Counted from the stretch's first letter, positions 17,420-29,359 are shown. The stretch is 64,000 bases of DNA from Nocardioides marinus (GCF_013408145.1 NZ_JACBZI010000001.1:620001-684000); one strand, 5' to 3'. Numbers and translations are program-made. Notes: generated by a model not told the origin, from the sequence alone.

Positions 17420-17985
17420 CGCTCCTCCTCCCGGGAGCCGGGGGCCAGGTGGCCCGGGGTGCGGTCGCGCAGCAGGCCCATCGCCCGGCTGCCCTGGGAC
17501 TTCACGGTGCCGACGCTCACCCCGAGGACGTCGGCGGTCTCGGACTCGGTGAGCCCCTCGTAGTAGCGCAGCACCACGACGGCGCGCGCCTTCGGCGGCA
17601 GCGTCGAGACGACCTCCCACACGGCCGCGCGCTGCCCCTCGTCGTAGCGCTCCTCGACGCCGGCGGTGTCCGGCAGCGCGTCGGTCGCCCGCTCGCGCCG
17701 CTTCCACGGCCGGCGCCACAGCGAGGTGGTCTCGTTGACCAGGATCCGTCGGACGTAGCCGTCCAGCGCCTCGCGGTCGCGCACCTTGTCCCACGACAGG
17801 TACAGCTTCGCGAGCGCGGTCTGCAGCACGTCCTCGGCCTGGTGCCGGTCGCCGGTCAGCAGGTAGGCGGTGCGCAGCAGCGCACCCTGCCGGGCCTCGA
17901 GGTACGCCGTGAACTCGGCGTCCACGCGCTCACGCCGCGTGTCCGTGCCACCCACGTCCGCCCTCACCTCCGTCGCCGACCTCAT
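17416..17985 (-). CDS. ECF sigma factor, SigE-like (Streptomyces-type SigE family)
   Basis: 189 residues from ATG 17985. Region 2 is at ~25-90 ([20 protein letters not shown], then YVRRILVNE), and region 4 at ~115-175 ([20 protein letters not shown], then [14 protein letters not shown], the -35 reading helix). This is a typical short extracytoplasmic-function sigma factor. It is translationally coupled to the downstream membrane protein. A further upstream in-frame ATG exists but its extra residues are non-homologous, so the 17985 start is preferred. Confidence 0.88.
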   Translation of the reverse strand: MRSATEVRADVGGTDTRRERVDAEFTAYLEARQGALLRTAYLLTGDRHQAEDVLQTALAKLYLSWDKVRDREALDGYVRRILVNETTSLWRRPWKRRERATDALPDTAGVEERYDEGQRAAVWEVVSTLPPKARAVVVLRYYEGLTESETADVLGVSVGTVKSQGSRAMGLLRDRTPGHLAPGSREEER

Positions 17986-18070
17986 CGTGGTCCCCAGGTG
18001 TTCATGTCCGTGGGACGCGCGCCCCGGAGGGATGGTTGGAACCGTCGGTGGAATCGGGTTGGCTGAGCCC

Positions 18071-19183
18071 ATGCAGCAGGTGAAGGCCGTCGTGGCCATG
18101 AGCAAGGGCGCCCCCGTCGAGGTCGTCACCATCAACGTCCCCGACCCCGGGCCGGGCGAGGCGGTCGTGCAGGTGCAGTCCTGCGGGGTCTGCCACACCG
18201 ACCTCCACTACCGGGAGGGCGGCATCAACGACGAGTTCCCGTTCCTCCTCGGTCACGAGGCGGCGGGTGTCGTCGAGGCCGTCGGGGAGGGCGTCACCGA
18301 CGTCGCGCCCGGTGACTTCGTGATCCTCAACTGGCGCGCGGTGTGCGGGGAGTGCCGGGCCTGCAAGCGCGGCGACCTGCAGTACTGCTTCGCCACCCAC
18401 AACGCCACCCAGAAGATGACGCTCGCCGAGGGGGAGATGGCCGGCACCGAGCTGAGCCCCGCCCTGGGCATCGGCGCGTTCGCCGAGAAGACCCTCGTCG
18501 CCGCGGGTCAGTGCACCAAGGTCGACCCCGAGGCCCGGCCGGCCGCCGTCGGCCTGCTCGGCTGCGGCGTGATGGCCGGCATCGGTGCGGCGATCAACAC
18601 CGGCGGTGCGACCCGTGGCCGCAGCGTGGCCGTCATCGGCTGCGGCGGCGTCGGCGTGGCCGCCGTCGCGGGTGCGGCGCTGGCCGGCGCCAGCCCGATC
18701 ATCGCCATCGACATCGACGCGAAGAAGCTCGAGAAGGCCACCGAGCTCGGCGCCACCCACACCATCGACTCCAGCACGACCGACGTGGTCGAGGCGGTCA
18801 AGGAGATCTGCGGCGGCGTCTACGAGGGCGCCGAGGGCGCCGACATCGTCGTCGAGGCGGTCGGCCGCCCCGAGACCTGGCAGCAGGCGTTCTACGCCCG
18901 CGACCTCGCCGGCACCGTCGTCCTGGTGGGCGTCCCGACCCCGGACATGAAGGTCCCCGACCTGCCGCTCATCGACGTGTTCGGGCGCGGCGGCTCGCTG
19001 AAGTCGAGCTGGTACGGCGACTGCCTGCCCTCGCGCGACTTCCCGATGCTCGTCGACCTCTACCAGCAGGGCCGCCTCGACCTCGACGCGTTCGTCTCCG
19101 AGGAGATCGGCATCGACGACGTCGAGGCCGCCTTCGAGAAGATGCACCACGGCGGCGTGCTGCGCTCGGTGGTGGTGCTCTGA
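18071..19183 (+). CDS. mscR: S-(hydroxymethyl)mycothiol dehydrogenase (formaldehyde detoxification)
   Basis: 370 residues from ATG 18071. Zinc-dependent medium-chain dehydrogenase that oxidises the formaldehyde-mycothiol adduct with NAD+. Catalytic-zinc ligands Cys41 and His62, structural-zinc cysteines at 92, 95, 98 and 106, and Rossmann loop [12 protein letters not shown] are all visible. The pairing with a metallo-beta-lactamase gene that starts inside its stop codon is the standard arrangement for this enzyme in mycothiol producers, which supports the specific name over a generic alcohol dehydrogenase. Confidence 0.87.
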   Translation: MQQVKAVVAMSKGAPVEVVTINVPDPGPGEAVVQVQSCGVCHTDLHYREGGINDEFPFLLGHEAAGVVEAVGEGVTDVAPGDFVILNWRAVCGECRACKRGDLQYCFATHNATQKMTLAEGEMAGTELSPALGIGAFAEKTLVAAGQCTKVDPEARPAAVGLLGCGVMAGIGAAINTGGATRGRSVAVIGCGGVGVAAVAGAALAGASPIIAIDIDAKKLEKATELGATHTIDSSTTDVVEAVKEICGGVYEGAEGADIVVEAVGRPETWQQAFYARDLAGTVVLVGVPTPDMKVPDLPLIDVFGRGGSLKSSWYGDCLPSRDFPMLVDLYQQGRLDLDAFVSEEIGIDDVEAAFEKMHHGGVLRSVVVL

Positions 19184-19818
19184 TGTCGGGCATCGGTTCC
19201 AGCGTCCGCATCGACCACGCGGTCGTCAGCGGGACGTTCTCCCTCGACGGGGAGACTCATCGTGTCGACAACAACATCTGGGTGGTCGGCGACGACACCG
19301 AGTGCGTCGTCATCGACGCTCCCCACGACGTCGACGCGATCATGGAGGTCGTGGGGGAGCGGCAGGTCCGCGCGATCCTGCTGACCCACGCCCACGACGA
19401 CCACTGCCGGGTCGCGCCCGCGCTGCGCGAGCGCGTCGTCGCCCCGATCATGTTGCACCCCGACGAGAAGCCGCTGTGGGAGCTCACCCACGTGCAGGAC
19501 GGCGAGGGCCACCTCTGGGACGTCGACCTCGCCGACGGCTTCGAGGTCCAGGTCGCCGGTACGACGCTGCGCGCCCTGCACACGCCCGGCCACGCGCCCG
19601 GTGCGGTCTGCTTCCACGCGCCGGCGCTCGGCTGCGTCTTCACCGGCGACACGCTCTTCCACGGCGGGCCCGGCGCCACCGGTCGCTCCTTCAGCGACCG
19701 GCCGACCCTCGAGGCCTCGATCCGCGCCAGCCTGTGGCAGCTGCCCGACGACACCGTCGTGCACACCGGCCACGGGGACGACACCACGATCGGTGCGGAG
19801 AAGGCAGCGCTCGGCTGA
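19183..19818 (+). CDS. Metallo-beta-lactamase-fold hydrolase linked to mycothiol-dependent formaldehyde oxidation
   Basis: 211 residues. The ATG overlaps the mscR stop (TGATG). Metal motif THAHDDH at 68-74, later GDTLFHGGPG and HTGHGDDT, match glyoxalase-II-like hydrolases. By context it probably hydrolyses the S-formyl-mycothiol or a related thioester made by the dehydrogenase; this is inference, as the substrate has not been read from sequence. Confidence 0.85.
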   Translation: MSGIGSSVRIDHAVVSGTFSLDGETHRVDNNIWVVGDDTECVVIDAPHDVDAIMEVVGERQVRAILLTHAHDDHCRVAPALRERVVAPIMLHPDEKPLWELTHVQDGEGHLWDVDLADGFEVQVAGTTLRALHTPGHAPGAVCFHAPALGCVFTGDTLFHGGPGATGRSFSDRPTLEASIRASLWQLPDDTVVHTGHGDDTTIGAEKAALG

Positions 19819-19825
19819 CCCGACC

Positions 19826-19874
19826 GGGCACAAGGTCCCTGGGCCGAGGTCCCACGACCTCGGGACCATGGGCC
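19826..19874. promoter_or_regulatory. Cluster of three GGGACC/GGTCCC motifs (DevR-like boxes or terminator)
   Basis: GGGCACAAGGTCCC (19826-19839), GGGCCGAGGTCCC (19841-19853) and GGGACCATGGGCC (19862-19874) each resemble the hypoxia-regulator DevR/DosR core (GGGAC-n-GCCC). A perfect 8-bp stem with a 4-base loop (CCGAGGTC with GACCTCGG, 19844-19863) overlaps them and could instead terminate the mscR operon. Both readings are open. Confidence 0.35.
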
Positions 19875-19974
19875 TCCGGCTGGGTGCCCGCGGACCCTCT
19901 CCCCGCCCCGGCGACGACCCATAGCGTCGTACTTGTCGAGGCGGGGAGGTCCTGCCCGAGGAGGGAACAAGACG

Positions 19975-20571
19975 ATGCGTGCGATGCTCGACAAGCTGAC
20001 CTCGTGGGTGGGCCTGGCGCTCGCCGCGGTGCTCCTGGTGGCCGGCGGCCTGCTCACCTGGGCCAACGCCTTCGTGGCCGACCAGGTCGACTACCAGCTG
20101 GGGATGCAGGCGATCACGATGCCGACCGAGGAGGCGATCGCGGGGCTGTCCGACACCGACCGCGAGGCGCTCGAGCCGTTCGTCGGCTCGCCCCTCGACA
20201 CCGGTGCCGAGGCCAAGGCCTACGCCGACCACTACATCCTCGCCCACATGAACGCCTCCAGCGACGGCCGGACCTACCAGGAGGTGAGCGGTGAGTTCAT
20301 CGCCCTCTCCGACGCGGAGAAGGCCAGTGCCGAGGGCCAGGCGCTCGGGGGCCTGCGTCAGTCGCTGTTCATGGGCAACACCCTGCGCGGGCTGCTGCTC
20401 TACGGATACGCCTTCGCGACCATCGGCATGATCGCCGGGTACGCCGCGATCGCCGCCTTCGCCGGCGCCGCCGTCCTCCTGGTCCTCGCGCTGCTGGGCC
20501 TGCGCCACGGCCACCGCGAGGAGGTCAAGGCCCGCGCCGTCACCCCGGCCGCGGTGCCTGCCACCGCCTGA
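19975..20571 (+). CDS. Small membrane protein of unknown function
   Basis: 198 residues from ATG 19975, with a GAGGAGGG ribosome site. One N-terminal helix (~10-32), an acidic extracellular segment (~33-130; LSDTDREALEPFVGSPLDTG, later a YADHYILAHM stretch) and one or two C-terminal helices (~135-175), then a basic tail. No catalytic motif is recognised. It stands alone between the formaldehyde operon and a convergent methyltransferase. The motif cluster 100-150 bp upstream suggests regulated expression. Confidence 0.75.
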   Translation: MRAMLDKLTSWVGLALAAVLLVAGGLLTWANAFVADQVDYQLGMQAITMPTEEAIAGLSDTDREALEPFVGSPLDTGAEAKAYADHYILAHMNASSDGRTYQEVSGEFIALSDAEKASAEGQALGGLRQSLFMGNTLRGLLLYGYAFATIGMIAGYAAIAAFAGAAVLLVLALLGLRHGHREEVKARAVTPAAVPATA

Positions 20572-20576
20572 CGCAC

Positions 20577-21737
20577 CTACAGCGGCTGCACGAGCAGCGC
20601 GGTGCCGCTCCCGGCGACCCTGGTCATCACCAGGGTCGCCTCGGCGTCCCCGGAGAGGGAGAGCCGCTTGCGCAGCTCCTCGGGGACGACGTCGACGCCC
20701 CGCTTCTTGATGGTCAGCCGGCCCACGCCGCGCTCGCGCAGCGCGGCCCGCAGCTGCTTCTCCCGGAAGGGCAGCTCCTCGACCACCCGGTAGCCACGGG
20801 CGAAGGGGGAGCGGAAGGCCTGGTCGCTGGTGACGTAGGCGATGTGCGGGTCGACCAGGCCGCCGCCGACGCCGGCGGCGACCGCGGTCACCAGCCCGGC
20901 GCGGATGACGGCCCCGTCGGGCTCGTAGAGGAAGTCGCCGACCGCGCGCACCTCGCCGGCGACCGGATCCTCGTCGGTGAGGGTGGCCAGCCCGCCGCGG
21001 CCGATGACGGTGGCCCGACGCGCGGTGGTGGCCAGCGAGCCCGACCACAGGGCGGCCTCCTTGACCTCACCGCCGTCGCTGACCCACTCGGCCTCGACAC
21101 CCTGGGGCACCAGGTCGTGGGGGATGCCGGGGGCGACCTTGACGCACGAGTCGCGGCGCAGCAGCCGCTCGACGAAGGACCACGGTGGCGTCCAGTCGTC
21201 GACGGAGAAGGAGCGCCCGCGCGCGGAGCGGCGGGCGGGGTCGGCGAAGGCCACCTCGAACGGCGTCGTGTCGACGTCCACGGCGTCGGCGACCATCACC
21301 GCGCCGGGCAGGCCGAGCGCGGCGAGGTTGGCCTCGGCCACGGCCACCCGGACCGGGTCGAGGTCCACCCCGGCGCACACGACTCCCACCTCGGCGGCCG
21401 CCACCAGGTCGCCGCCGATGCCGCAGCCGAGGTCGACCAGGGTCTCGGCCTCGAAGGCGCGCAGCCGGGCGGCGCGGTGCCGGGCGACCGCGGGGCGGGT
21501 GGCCTGCTCGAGGCCGTCGGGGGTGAAGTACATCCGGGCGGCCAGCTCGCCGAACTTGGCCTCGGCCCGCCGACGCAGCGTCGCCTGGGTCAGCGCGGCC
21601 GCGGCCCGCGCGGGCTCGGCCAGCGACCGGAGGCGGGTCTGTGCGGCCAGCGGGTCGTCGCCGGCGTACTCCTCGGCGCGGGCGAGCAGGGCCTGCCCGT
21701 CGTCGGTCAGCAGCCACCGGAACGCCTCGAGATCCAC
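20577..21737 (-). CDS. SAM-dependent methyltransferase with THUMP-like C-terminal domain
   Basis: 386 residues. A helical N-terminal region is followed by a Rossmann methyltransferase core with SAM loop LVDLGCGIGGDL (~100), an AGVDLDPVRV strand end and a FADPARR motif. The C-terminal ~100 residues (KKRGVDVVPEELRKRL) form the THUMP-like domain seen in actinobacterial members. This suggests RNA methylation, but the target is not known. It is convergent with the preceding gene, 5 bp apart, and divergent from groES across the CIRCE region. Confidence 0.8.
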   Translation of the reverse strand: MDLEAFRWLLTDDGQALLARAEEYAGDDPLAAQTRLRSLAEPARAAAALTQATLRRRAEAKFGELAARMYFTPDGLEQATRPAVARHRAARLRAFEAETLVDLGCGIGGDLVAAAEVGVVCAGVDLDPVRVAVAEANLAALGLPGAVMVADAVDVDTTPFEVAFADPARRSARGRSFSVDDWTPPWSFVERLLRRDSCVKVAPGIPHDLVPQGVEAEWVSDGGEVKEAALWSGSLATTARRATVIGRGGLATLTDEDPVAGEVRAVGDFLYEPDGAVIRAGLVTAVAAGVGGGLVDPHIAYVTSDQAFRSPFARGYRVVEELPFREKQLRAALRERGVGRLTIKKRGVDVVPEELRKRLSLSGDAEATLVMTRVAGSGTALLVQPL

Positions 21738-21765
21738 GTCGCGATCCTTCCAGTGCCGACCGGCT

Positions 21766-21792
21766 CTGGCACTCCCTAGGGGTGAGTGCTAG
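21766..21792. promoter_or_regulatory. CIRCE operator 1 (HrcA site)
   Basis: CTGGCACTC-N9-GAGTGCTAG fits the CIRCE pattern TTAGCACTC-N9-GAGTGCTAA with the correct 9-bp spacer. It controls the groES-groEL1 operon by HrcA. Confidence 0.9.
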
Positions 21793-21800
21793 TTTCTGTG

Positions 21801-21827
21801 CTGGCACTCTCACCTTGAGTGTGCCAG
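21801..21827. promoter_or_regulatory. CIRCE operator 2
   Basis: CTGGCACTC-N9-GTGTGCCAG is a second, slightly weaker copy with the same 9-bp spacing, 8 bp after the first. Tandem CIRCE elements give stronger HrcA repression in several actinobacteria. Confidence 0.8.
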
Positions 21828-21921
21828 CGCTTGCCACCGGTGCGGCCCCCGCGACGGCGTACCTGGGAAGCAGGCACCACGTTCCTGAACCCATCCGTGC
21901 AGAAAGTGGAGGTCGACAACA

Positions 21922-22218
21922 GTGTCGGTCAACATCAAGCCCCTCGAGGACCGGATCGTCGTCAAGCCGCTCGACGCCGAGCAGACCACGGCCTCCGGCC
22001 TGGTCATCCCGGACACCGCCAAGGAGAAGCCCCAGGAGGGCGAGGTCGTGGCCGTGGGCCCGGGCCGTTTCAACGAGGACGGCGACGAGCGCATCCCCAT
22101 GGACGTCTCCGTGGGCGACAAGGTCATCTACAGCAAGTACGGCGGCACCGAGGTCAAGTACGGCGGGGACGAGTTCCTCATCCTCTCCGCGCGCGACGTC
22201 CTCGCGATCGTCGGCTGA
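21922..22218 (+). CDS. groES: Co-chaperonin GroES
   Basis: 98 residues from GTG 21922, with a GGAGG ribosome site 9-14 bases upstream. It forms the heptameric lid of the chaperonin. [20 protein letters not shown], the mobile-loop region [15 protein letters not shown], and [13 protein letters not shown] are canonical. First gene of the CIRCE-controlled operon, 90 bp ahead of groEL. Confidence 0.97.
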   Translation: MSVNIKPLEDRIVVKPLDAEQTTASGLVIPDTAKEKPQEGEVVAVGPGRFNEDGDERIPMDVSVGDKVIYSKYGGTEVKYGGDEFLILSARDVLAIVG

Positions 22219-22299
22219 CGCATCCTCAGCTCCGGGTCGTGCGCCTGTGTCCTCGCGGGCGCCGGCGCACGACCCGCACTGTTTCCTGACTCTCTGTAA

Positions 22300-23931
<1,632 letters not shown>

Positions 23932-23971
23932 GCCCCTCCGGGTACTCCCTGGCAGGCAGCACCTGCTGATC

Positions 23972-24003
23972 GACCCCCGTCGGACCCCGGTCCGGCGGGG
24001 GTC
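23972..24003 (+). terminator. Rho-independent-like terminator after groEL1
   Basis: Arms GACCCCCGTCGGACC and GGTCCGGCGGGGGTC pair over 15 bp with one mismatch around a 2-base centre, 40 bp past the stop. No U-tract follows, which is common in this phylum. Confidence 0.7.
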
Positions 24004-24091
24004 GTGCACGTCACAGGGGTGCAGCACGGGGCGTCGGCCCAGGTCACGCAGACGCAACATCCGCGCAACACCGGTGGGATGCACTGGTGCC

Positions 24092-25006
24092 ATGACGATG
24101 CTGTGGAGGGTCCGCGCGAGCCTGCCCGACCGGCCCGGTGGGCTGGCGGCGCTCGCGCAGCAGTGTGCGGAACGGGGCGTGGACATCCGGGGGCTGCAGA
24201 TCTTCCCGGGCGTGCGGGCGGTGACCGACGAGGTCGTGATGGAGACCCCCGACGGCTGGAGCGAGCACGAGGTCGCGCTGCTGGTGGAGTCCTCCGGCTG
24301 GACGCACCTGGCGGCCCAGGAGGTCACCGCGGCCGCGCTCACCGACCAGCCCACGCGCTACGTGCAGGCGGCCCGCACGATCCTGGCCCGACCGACCAGC
24401 TTCCCCGAGGTCGTCGCCCAGCTCTTCGACGCCGAGTCCGAGCCGCGCGACGGCGACGCCGGACCGGTCCAGGACGGGATGGAGATGACGGTGGGGGACG
24501 TGCAGGTACAGGTACGCCGCACCGCACCCTTCACCGACATCGAGCGGGCCCGCGGGGCGGCCATGGCCGACCTGGTGAGCGACGTCCTGCAGCGCACCAA
24601 GGAGTCCGCCGCGATCGGCATCTCCACGGGCGGCCGTCGGCTGGGCGGCGGTGCCGTGCCGTCGTACGTCGTGGAGGGCGAGACGGTCTCCGCCATCGTC
24701 GACGGCGTCGTGGTGGGCCTGGCCACGGTCCAGTCACCTCTCGAGGACGACCCCGACGTCCGGCCGGTGACCCTGCGCGTCGACCCGGCGTGGCAGCGCC
24801 GCGGGATCGGGACCCGGCTGCTCATCGACTCCTCGCGACTGGCCCACATGCTCGGCGCCGCCGAGATCGTGCTGCGCACCCGCGCGGACAACCAGGCGGT
24901 GCTGCCGATGGTGATGGCCGCCGGCATGCGCGGGCGCATCAGGATGGCCCAGGACATGCTGACCGTGCGCGTCCCGGTGCGTGACCTCAAGCCGCTGTCC
25001 ACCTAG
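24092..25006 (+). CDS. ACT-domain/GNAT fusion protein
   Basis: 304 residues from ATG 24092 (a GTG at 24074 is in frame; ATG 24098 is also possible). The N-terminal ACT-type domain (~1-75: VRASLPDRPGGLAALAQQCA, then a DIRGLQIFPG loop) is typical of small-ligand sensing. The C-terminal GNAT domain (~140-300) carries VDPAWQRRGIGTRLLIDS as the acetyl-CoA loop and ADNQAVLPMVMAAG. Known analogues are acetyltransferases allosterically controlled by amino acids, so an amino-acid-gated acetyltransferase is a reasonable inference. It stands alone after the groEL terminator. Confidence 0.78.
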   Translation: MTMLWRVRASLPDRPGGLAALAQQCAERGVDIRGLQIFPGVRAVTDEVVMETPDGWSEHEVALLVESSGWTHLAAQEVTAAALTDQPTRYVQAARTILARPTSFPEVVAQLFDAESEPRDGDAGPVQDGMEMTVGDVQVQVRRTAPFTDIERARGAAMADLVSDVLQRTKESAAIGISTGGRRLGGGAVPSYVVEGETVSAIVDGVVVGLATVQSPLEDDPDVRPVTLRVDPAWQRRGIGTRLLIDSSRLAHMLGAAEIVLRTRADNQAVLPMVMAAGMRGRIRMAQDMLTVRVPVRDLKPLST

Positions 25007-25045
25007 AGGCCGCAACTTCTCCCGCTCGGGAGGCGTCGGAGGAGC

Positions 25046-25951
25046 ATGCGCGTCCTCCTGCTGCTCGCCGCCCTGCTCGCCCTCGTGGGCTGCTCCGAAG
25101 ACCCCGCGGATCCGGTCGGGGCGGCGTCGACCGTCACGCCGACCTCCGCCACGCAGCCTCCCCGTGACCGGGAGCCGCTCCTGGGGGACCCGCCTCGACT
25201 CGCCTACGTCGACGGGCACGTCCTGCGGCGTCCCGACGGTGCGACCCTCGCCCTGCCCCGCCGGTGGGGCGTCACCTCGATCGAGACGTACGCCGGTGGG
25301 TTCCTCGTCACCGACGACCGCTCCTTCGAGGGCACCGTCGGGATGCACCGGCTCGACCGGGACGGCCGGGTGCTCGGGAGCTGGGCGAGCACCGGCCCCG
25401 CACTGGTGGGCCGGGGTGGCCGCATCGTCTGGGTCAGCCTGGTGCCCTCCGAGGGTGGTCGCACCGGCCCGACGCTGCTGGTGGTGGACGCGGTGGCCGG
25501 TGGGCATCAGCGTCACGTCCGGCTCGACCGGACGCGCGTGCCGTTCCTCACCCGCTGGTTCCGCGGCGAGGTGGTCTACCGGACGTGGGGCGAGGAGTCG
25601 TCGTACCGCACCGACGGCCTGGCCGCGCCACGACCGGTGCCGCTGGCCGCCGAGCTGGGGGTGCCGAGCCCGGACGGGCAGCAGTGGGCGGCTCTGACCG
25701 GCGAGGGCCTGGAGCTGCGGCAGCCCGACGGTCAGCTGCTGGGCGTGGTGCGCGAGCGCGGTCTCCGACGCACCGTGCAGCCCGGTGTCGCCTGGGGGGA
25801 CGACGACCACGTGCTCGCGACGCTGGTGCGCGGGCGCCGGATGTGTCTGGCCCGGATCGACACCCGGCTCAGCGGCGATCGGGCACTGTCCTGCACCACC
25901 TCGTGGGAACGCGCGACGTCCGCCGGCATCGCGGTGCTCCCGGCTCGGTGA
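25046..25951 (+). CDS. Secreted lipoprotein of unknown function
   Basis: 301 residues. A lipoprotein signal peptide with lipobox LVGC (Cys16) is followed by a Thr/Pro linker and repeated beta-strand segments (YVDGHVLRRPDG, RLDRDGRVLGSW, EGLELRQPDGQLLG) resembling propeller blades. No enzymatic motif. It has a GGAGG ribosome site just before ATG 25046. It sits immediately upstream of guaB, but guaB has its own promoter signal, so no functional link is implied. Confidence 0.75.
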   Translation: MRVLLLLAALLALVGCSEDPADPVGAASTVTPTSATQPPRDREPLLGDPPRLAYVDGHVLRRPDGATLALPRRWGVTSIETYAGGFLVTDDRSFEGTVGMHRLDRDGRVLGSWASTGPALVGRGGRIVWVSLVPSEGGRTGPTLLVVDAVAGGHQRHVRLDRTRVPFLTRWFRGEVVYRTWGEESSYRTDGLAAPRPVPLAAELGVPSPDGQQWAALTGEGLELRQPDGQLLGVVRERGLRRTVQPGVAWGDDDHVLATLVRGRRMCLARIDTRLSGDRALSCTTSWERATSAGIAVLPAR

Positions 25952-25969
25952 GCGCCCGCCGCGGCCCGT

Positions 25970-27483
<1,514 letters not shown>

Positions 27484-27492
27484 TCCGGCGAC

Positions 27493-27498
27493 TAACCT
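27493..27498 (+). promoter_or_regulatory. -10 element for guaB3
   Basis: TAACCT ends 6 bases before the GTG at 27505, suggesting that guaB3 also has its own leaderless promoter in addition to guaB read-through. Confidence 0.4.
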
Positions 27499-27504
27499 GC
27501 TCGG

Positions 27505-28611
27505 GTGACCGAGATCCAGATCGGCCAGGCCAAGCGCGCCCGGCGTGCCTACTCCTTCGACGACATCGCGATCGTGCCCTCGCGGCGCACGCGTGACCCC
27601 GAGGAGGTCAGCACCCACTGGCAGATCGACGCCTACCGCTTCGACCTGCCGGTGATCGCCGCGCCCATGGACTCGGTGATGTCGCCGACCACCGCGATCG
27701 CGATGGGCCGCTTCGGCGGCCTCGGCGTGCTCAACCTCGAGGGCCTGTGGACCCGCTACGAGGACCCCGAGCCGCTGCTGGAGGAGGTCGCGGGCCTCAC
27801 CGGCACCGAGGCGACCCGGCGGATGCAGGAGATCTACACCGAGTCGATCAAGCCCGAGCTGATCACCGAGCGGCTGCGCCAGATGCGCGAGGCCGCGGTG
27901 ACCGTGGCCGGCTCGCTGTCCCCGCAGCGCACCAAGGAGTTCGCCAAGGCCGTCGTCGACGCCGGGGTCGACATGTTCGTCATCCGCGGCACCACCGTCT
28001 CGGCCGAGCACGTCTCCAGCCAGGCCGAGCCGCTGAACCTCAAGGAGTTCATCTACGAGCTCGACGTGCCCGTCATCGTGGGCGGCTGTGCGACCCACAC
28101 CGCGGCGCTGCACCTGATGCGCACCGGTGCGGCCGGCGTTCTCGTCGGCTTCGGTGGCGGCGCCGCCCACACCACCCGCACCGTCCTCGGCGTCGCGGTC
28201 CCGATGGCCTCCGCGGTCGCCGACGTCGCCGCGGCCCGCCGCGACTACCTCGACGAGTCGGGCGGTCGCTACGTCCACGTCATCGCCGACGGCTCGATCG
28301 GCACCTCCGGCGACATCTCGAAGGCGATCGCCTGCGGCGCCGATGCGGTGATGGTCGGCTCACCGTTCGCCCGCGCCACCGACGCCCCCGGCCGTGGCTT
28401 CCACTGGGGCACCGAGGCCCACCACGCCGAGCTGCCGCGCGGCCAGCGGGTCCAGTTCGACACCGTCGGCACCATCGAGGAGATCCTCTTCGGTCCCTCC
28501 CGGGTCGCGGACGGCACGATGAACCTCATCGGTGCCCTCAAGCGGTCGATGGCCACCACCGGCTACACCGACGTCAAGGAGTTCCAGCGCGTCGAGGTCG
28601 TCGTCGAGTAG
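27505..28611 (+). CDS. guaB3: GuaB3-type IMP dehydrogenase-related protein
   Basis: 368 residues, without CBS domains. The barrel is clearly IMPDH/GMPR-like (SFDDIAIVPSRRTRDPEEV, then PVIAAPMDSVMSPTTAIAMG). The catalytic loop reads GGGAAHTTRTV, so the essential Cys of IMPDH is His222. It therefore should not form the thioimidate intermediate in the usual way. The guaB-guaB3 pairing is conserved across actinobacteria, but the reaction of GuaB3 is uncertain. Confidence 0.88.
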   Translation: MTEIQIGQAKRARRAYSFDDIAIVPSRRTRDPEEVSTHWQIDAYRFDLPVIAAPMDSVMSPTTAIAMGRFGGLGVLNLEGLWTRYEDPEPLLEEVAGLTGTEATRRMQEIYTESIKPELITERLRQMREAAVTVAGSLSPQRTKEFAKAVVDAGVDMFVIRGTTVSAEHVSSQAEPLNLKEFIYELDVPVIVGGCATHTAALHLMRTGAAGVLVGFGGGAAHTTRTVLGVAVPMASAVADVAAARRDYLDESGGRYVHVIADGSIGTSGDISKAIACGADAVMVGSPFARATDAPGRGFHWGTEAHHAELPRGQRVQFDTVGTIEEILFGPSRVADGTMNLIGALKRSMATTGYTDVKEFQRVEVVVE

Positions 28612-28615
28612 CAGC

Positions 28616-29284
28616 TCACGCCTGCTCGGCCGCCAGACGCGCGGCCAGGCCCTCGATCACGAGGTCCAGACCGACGTCGAACTCGTCCCCGAAGTCGTAG
28701 CCGGGCTGGAGCGCGTGCTCGAGGGTGAAACGGCGGAAGTAGGGCAGCGTCCCCTCGGGCAGGGCGGCCATGATCCCGGCCGCCACCTCCTCGAGCTCCG
28801 CCCCGCCGCCGTCGAAGGGCAGCGCCACCTCCTGCACCAGGAAGCCGTAGAGGTGCGCGTCCAGCAGGGCGAAGGCGTGCCCGGTCAGCTCCAGGGAGAA
28901 GCCGGCCTCCAGCAGGCAGCCGAGCACCGCGTCGTGGTGGGCCATGCTGGCCCACCCCGGCGTACGCCGTGAGTCCATCATCCCGACGGCCCACGGGTGC
29001 CGCTTGAGCGCCTGGCGCGCCGTCCGGGAGCGCAGCCGGACCTGCTCGGTCCAGTCCTGACCGGGGACGGGGGAGTGGAACTCCTCGTGCACCGCGTCGA
29101 CCATCCCGTCGAGCAGGTCGTCCTTGTTCGAGACGTGGTGGTAGAGCGACATCGCCTCCACCCCCAGGCGCCGCGCCACCGCGCGCATGGAGAGCTTGGT
29201 GACGCCCTCCTCGTCGGCCACGGCGAGCGCAGCGGCCACCACCGAGGCCCGCGTGAGCGCGGGGCGGTCCTTCCGTGCGGGCAC
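28616..29284 (-). CDS. TetR/AcrR family repressor
   Basis: 222 residues from GTG 29284, with AGGAGG five bases upstream (this decides the start over the GTG at 29290). The N-terminal helix-turn-helix is ITxx-like: LSMRAVARRLGVEAMSLYHH, then VSNKDDLLDGM (~30-65). The rest is a helical ligand-binding domain of TetR_C type. Divergent from an oxidoreductase gene; two CTTAC-n3-GTAAG palindromes in the shared region are the obvious operators. The ligand is unknown. Confidence 0.88.
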   Translation of the reverse strand: MPARKDRPALTRASVVAAALAVADEEGVTKLSMRAVARRLGVEAMSLYHHVSNKDDLLDGMVDAVHEEFHSPVPGQDWTEQVRLRSRTARQALKRHPWAVGMMDSRRTPGWASMAHHDAVLGCLLEAGFSLELTGHAFALLDAHLYGFLVQEVALPFDGGGAELEEVAAGIMAALPEGTLPYFRRFTLEHALQPGYDFGDEFDVGLDLVIEGLAARLAAEQA

Positions 29285-29300
29285 GGGCACCTCCTGTCGG

Positions 29301-29314
29301 GCTGTCCAGACAGC
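29301..29314. promoter_or_regulatory. Perfect palindrome in the tetR leader
   Basis: GCTGTC-CA-GACAGC lies between the tetR start and its operators. It could be a hairpin in the leader or another regulator's site; nothing further distinguishes these. Confidence 0.3.
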
Positions 29315-29326
29315 CGTTTGACTGAA

Positions 29327-29339
29327 CTTACGGCGTAAG
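29327..29339. promoter_or_regulatory. TetR-type operator 1
   Basis: CTTACGGCGTAAG, arms CTTAC/GTAAG (6-bp perfect arms around one base). It is repeated as operator 2 33 bp away, about three helical turns. Confidence 0.7.
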
Positions 29340-29359
29340 GCTACCGTCCTTCCATCAGA

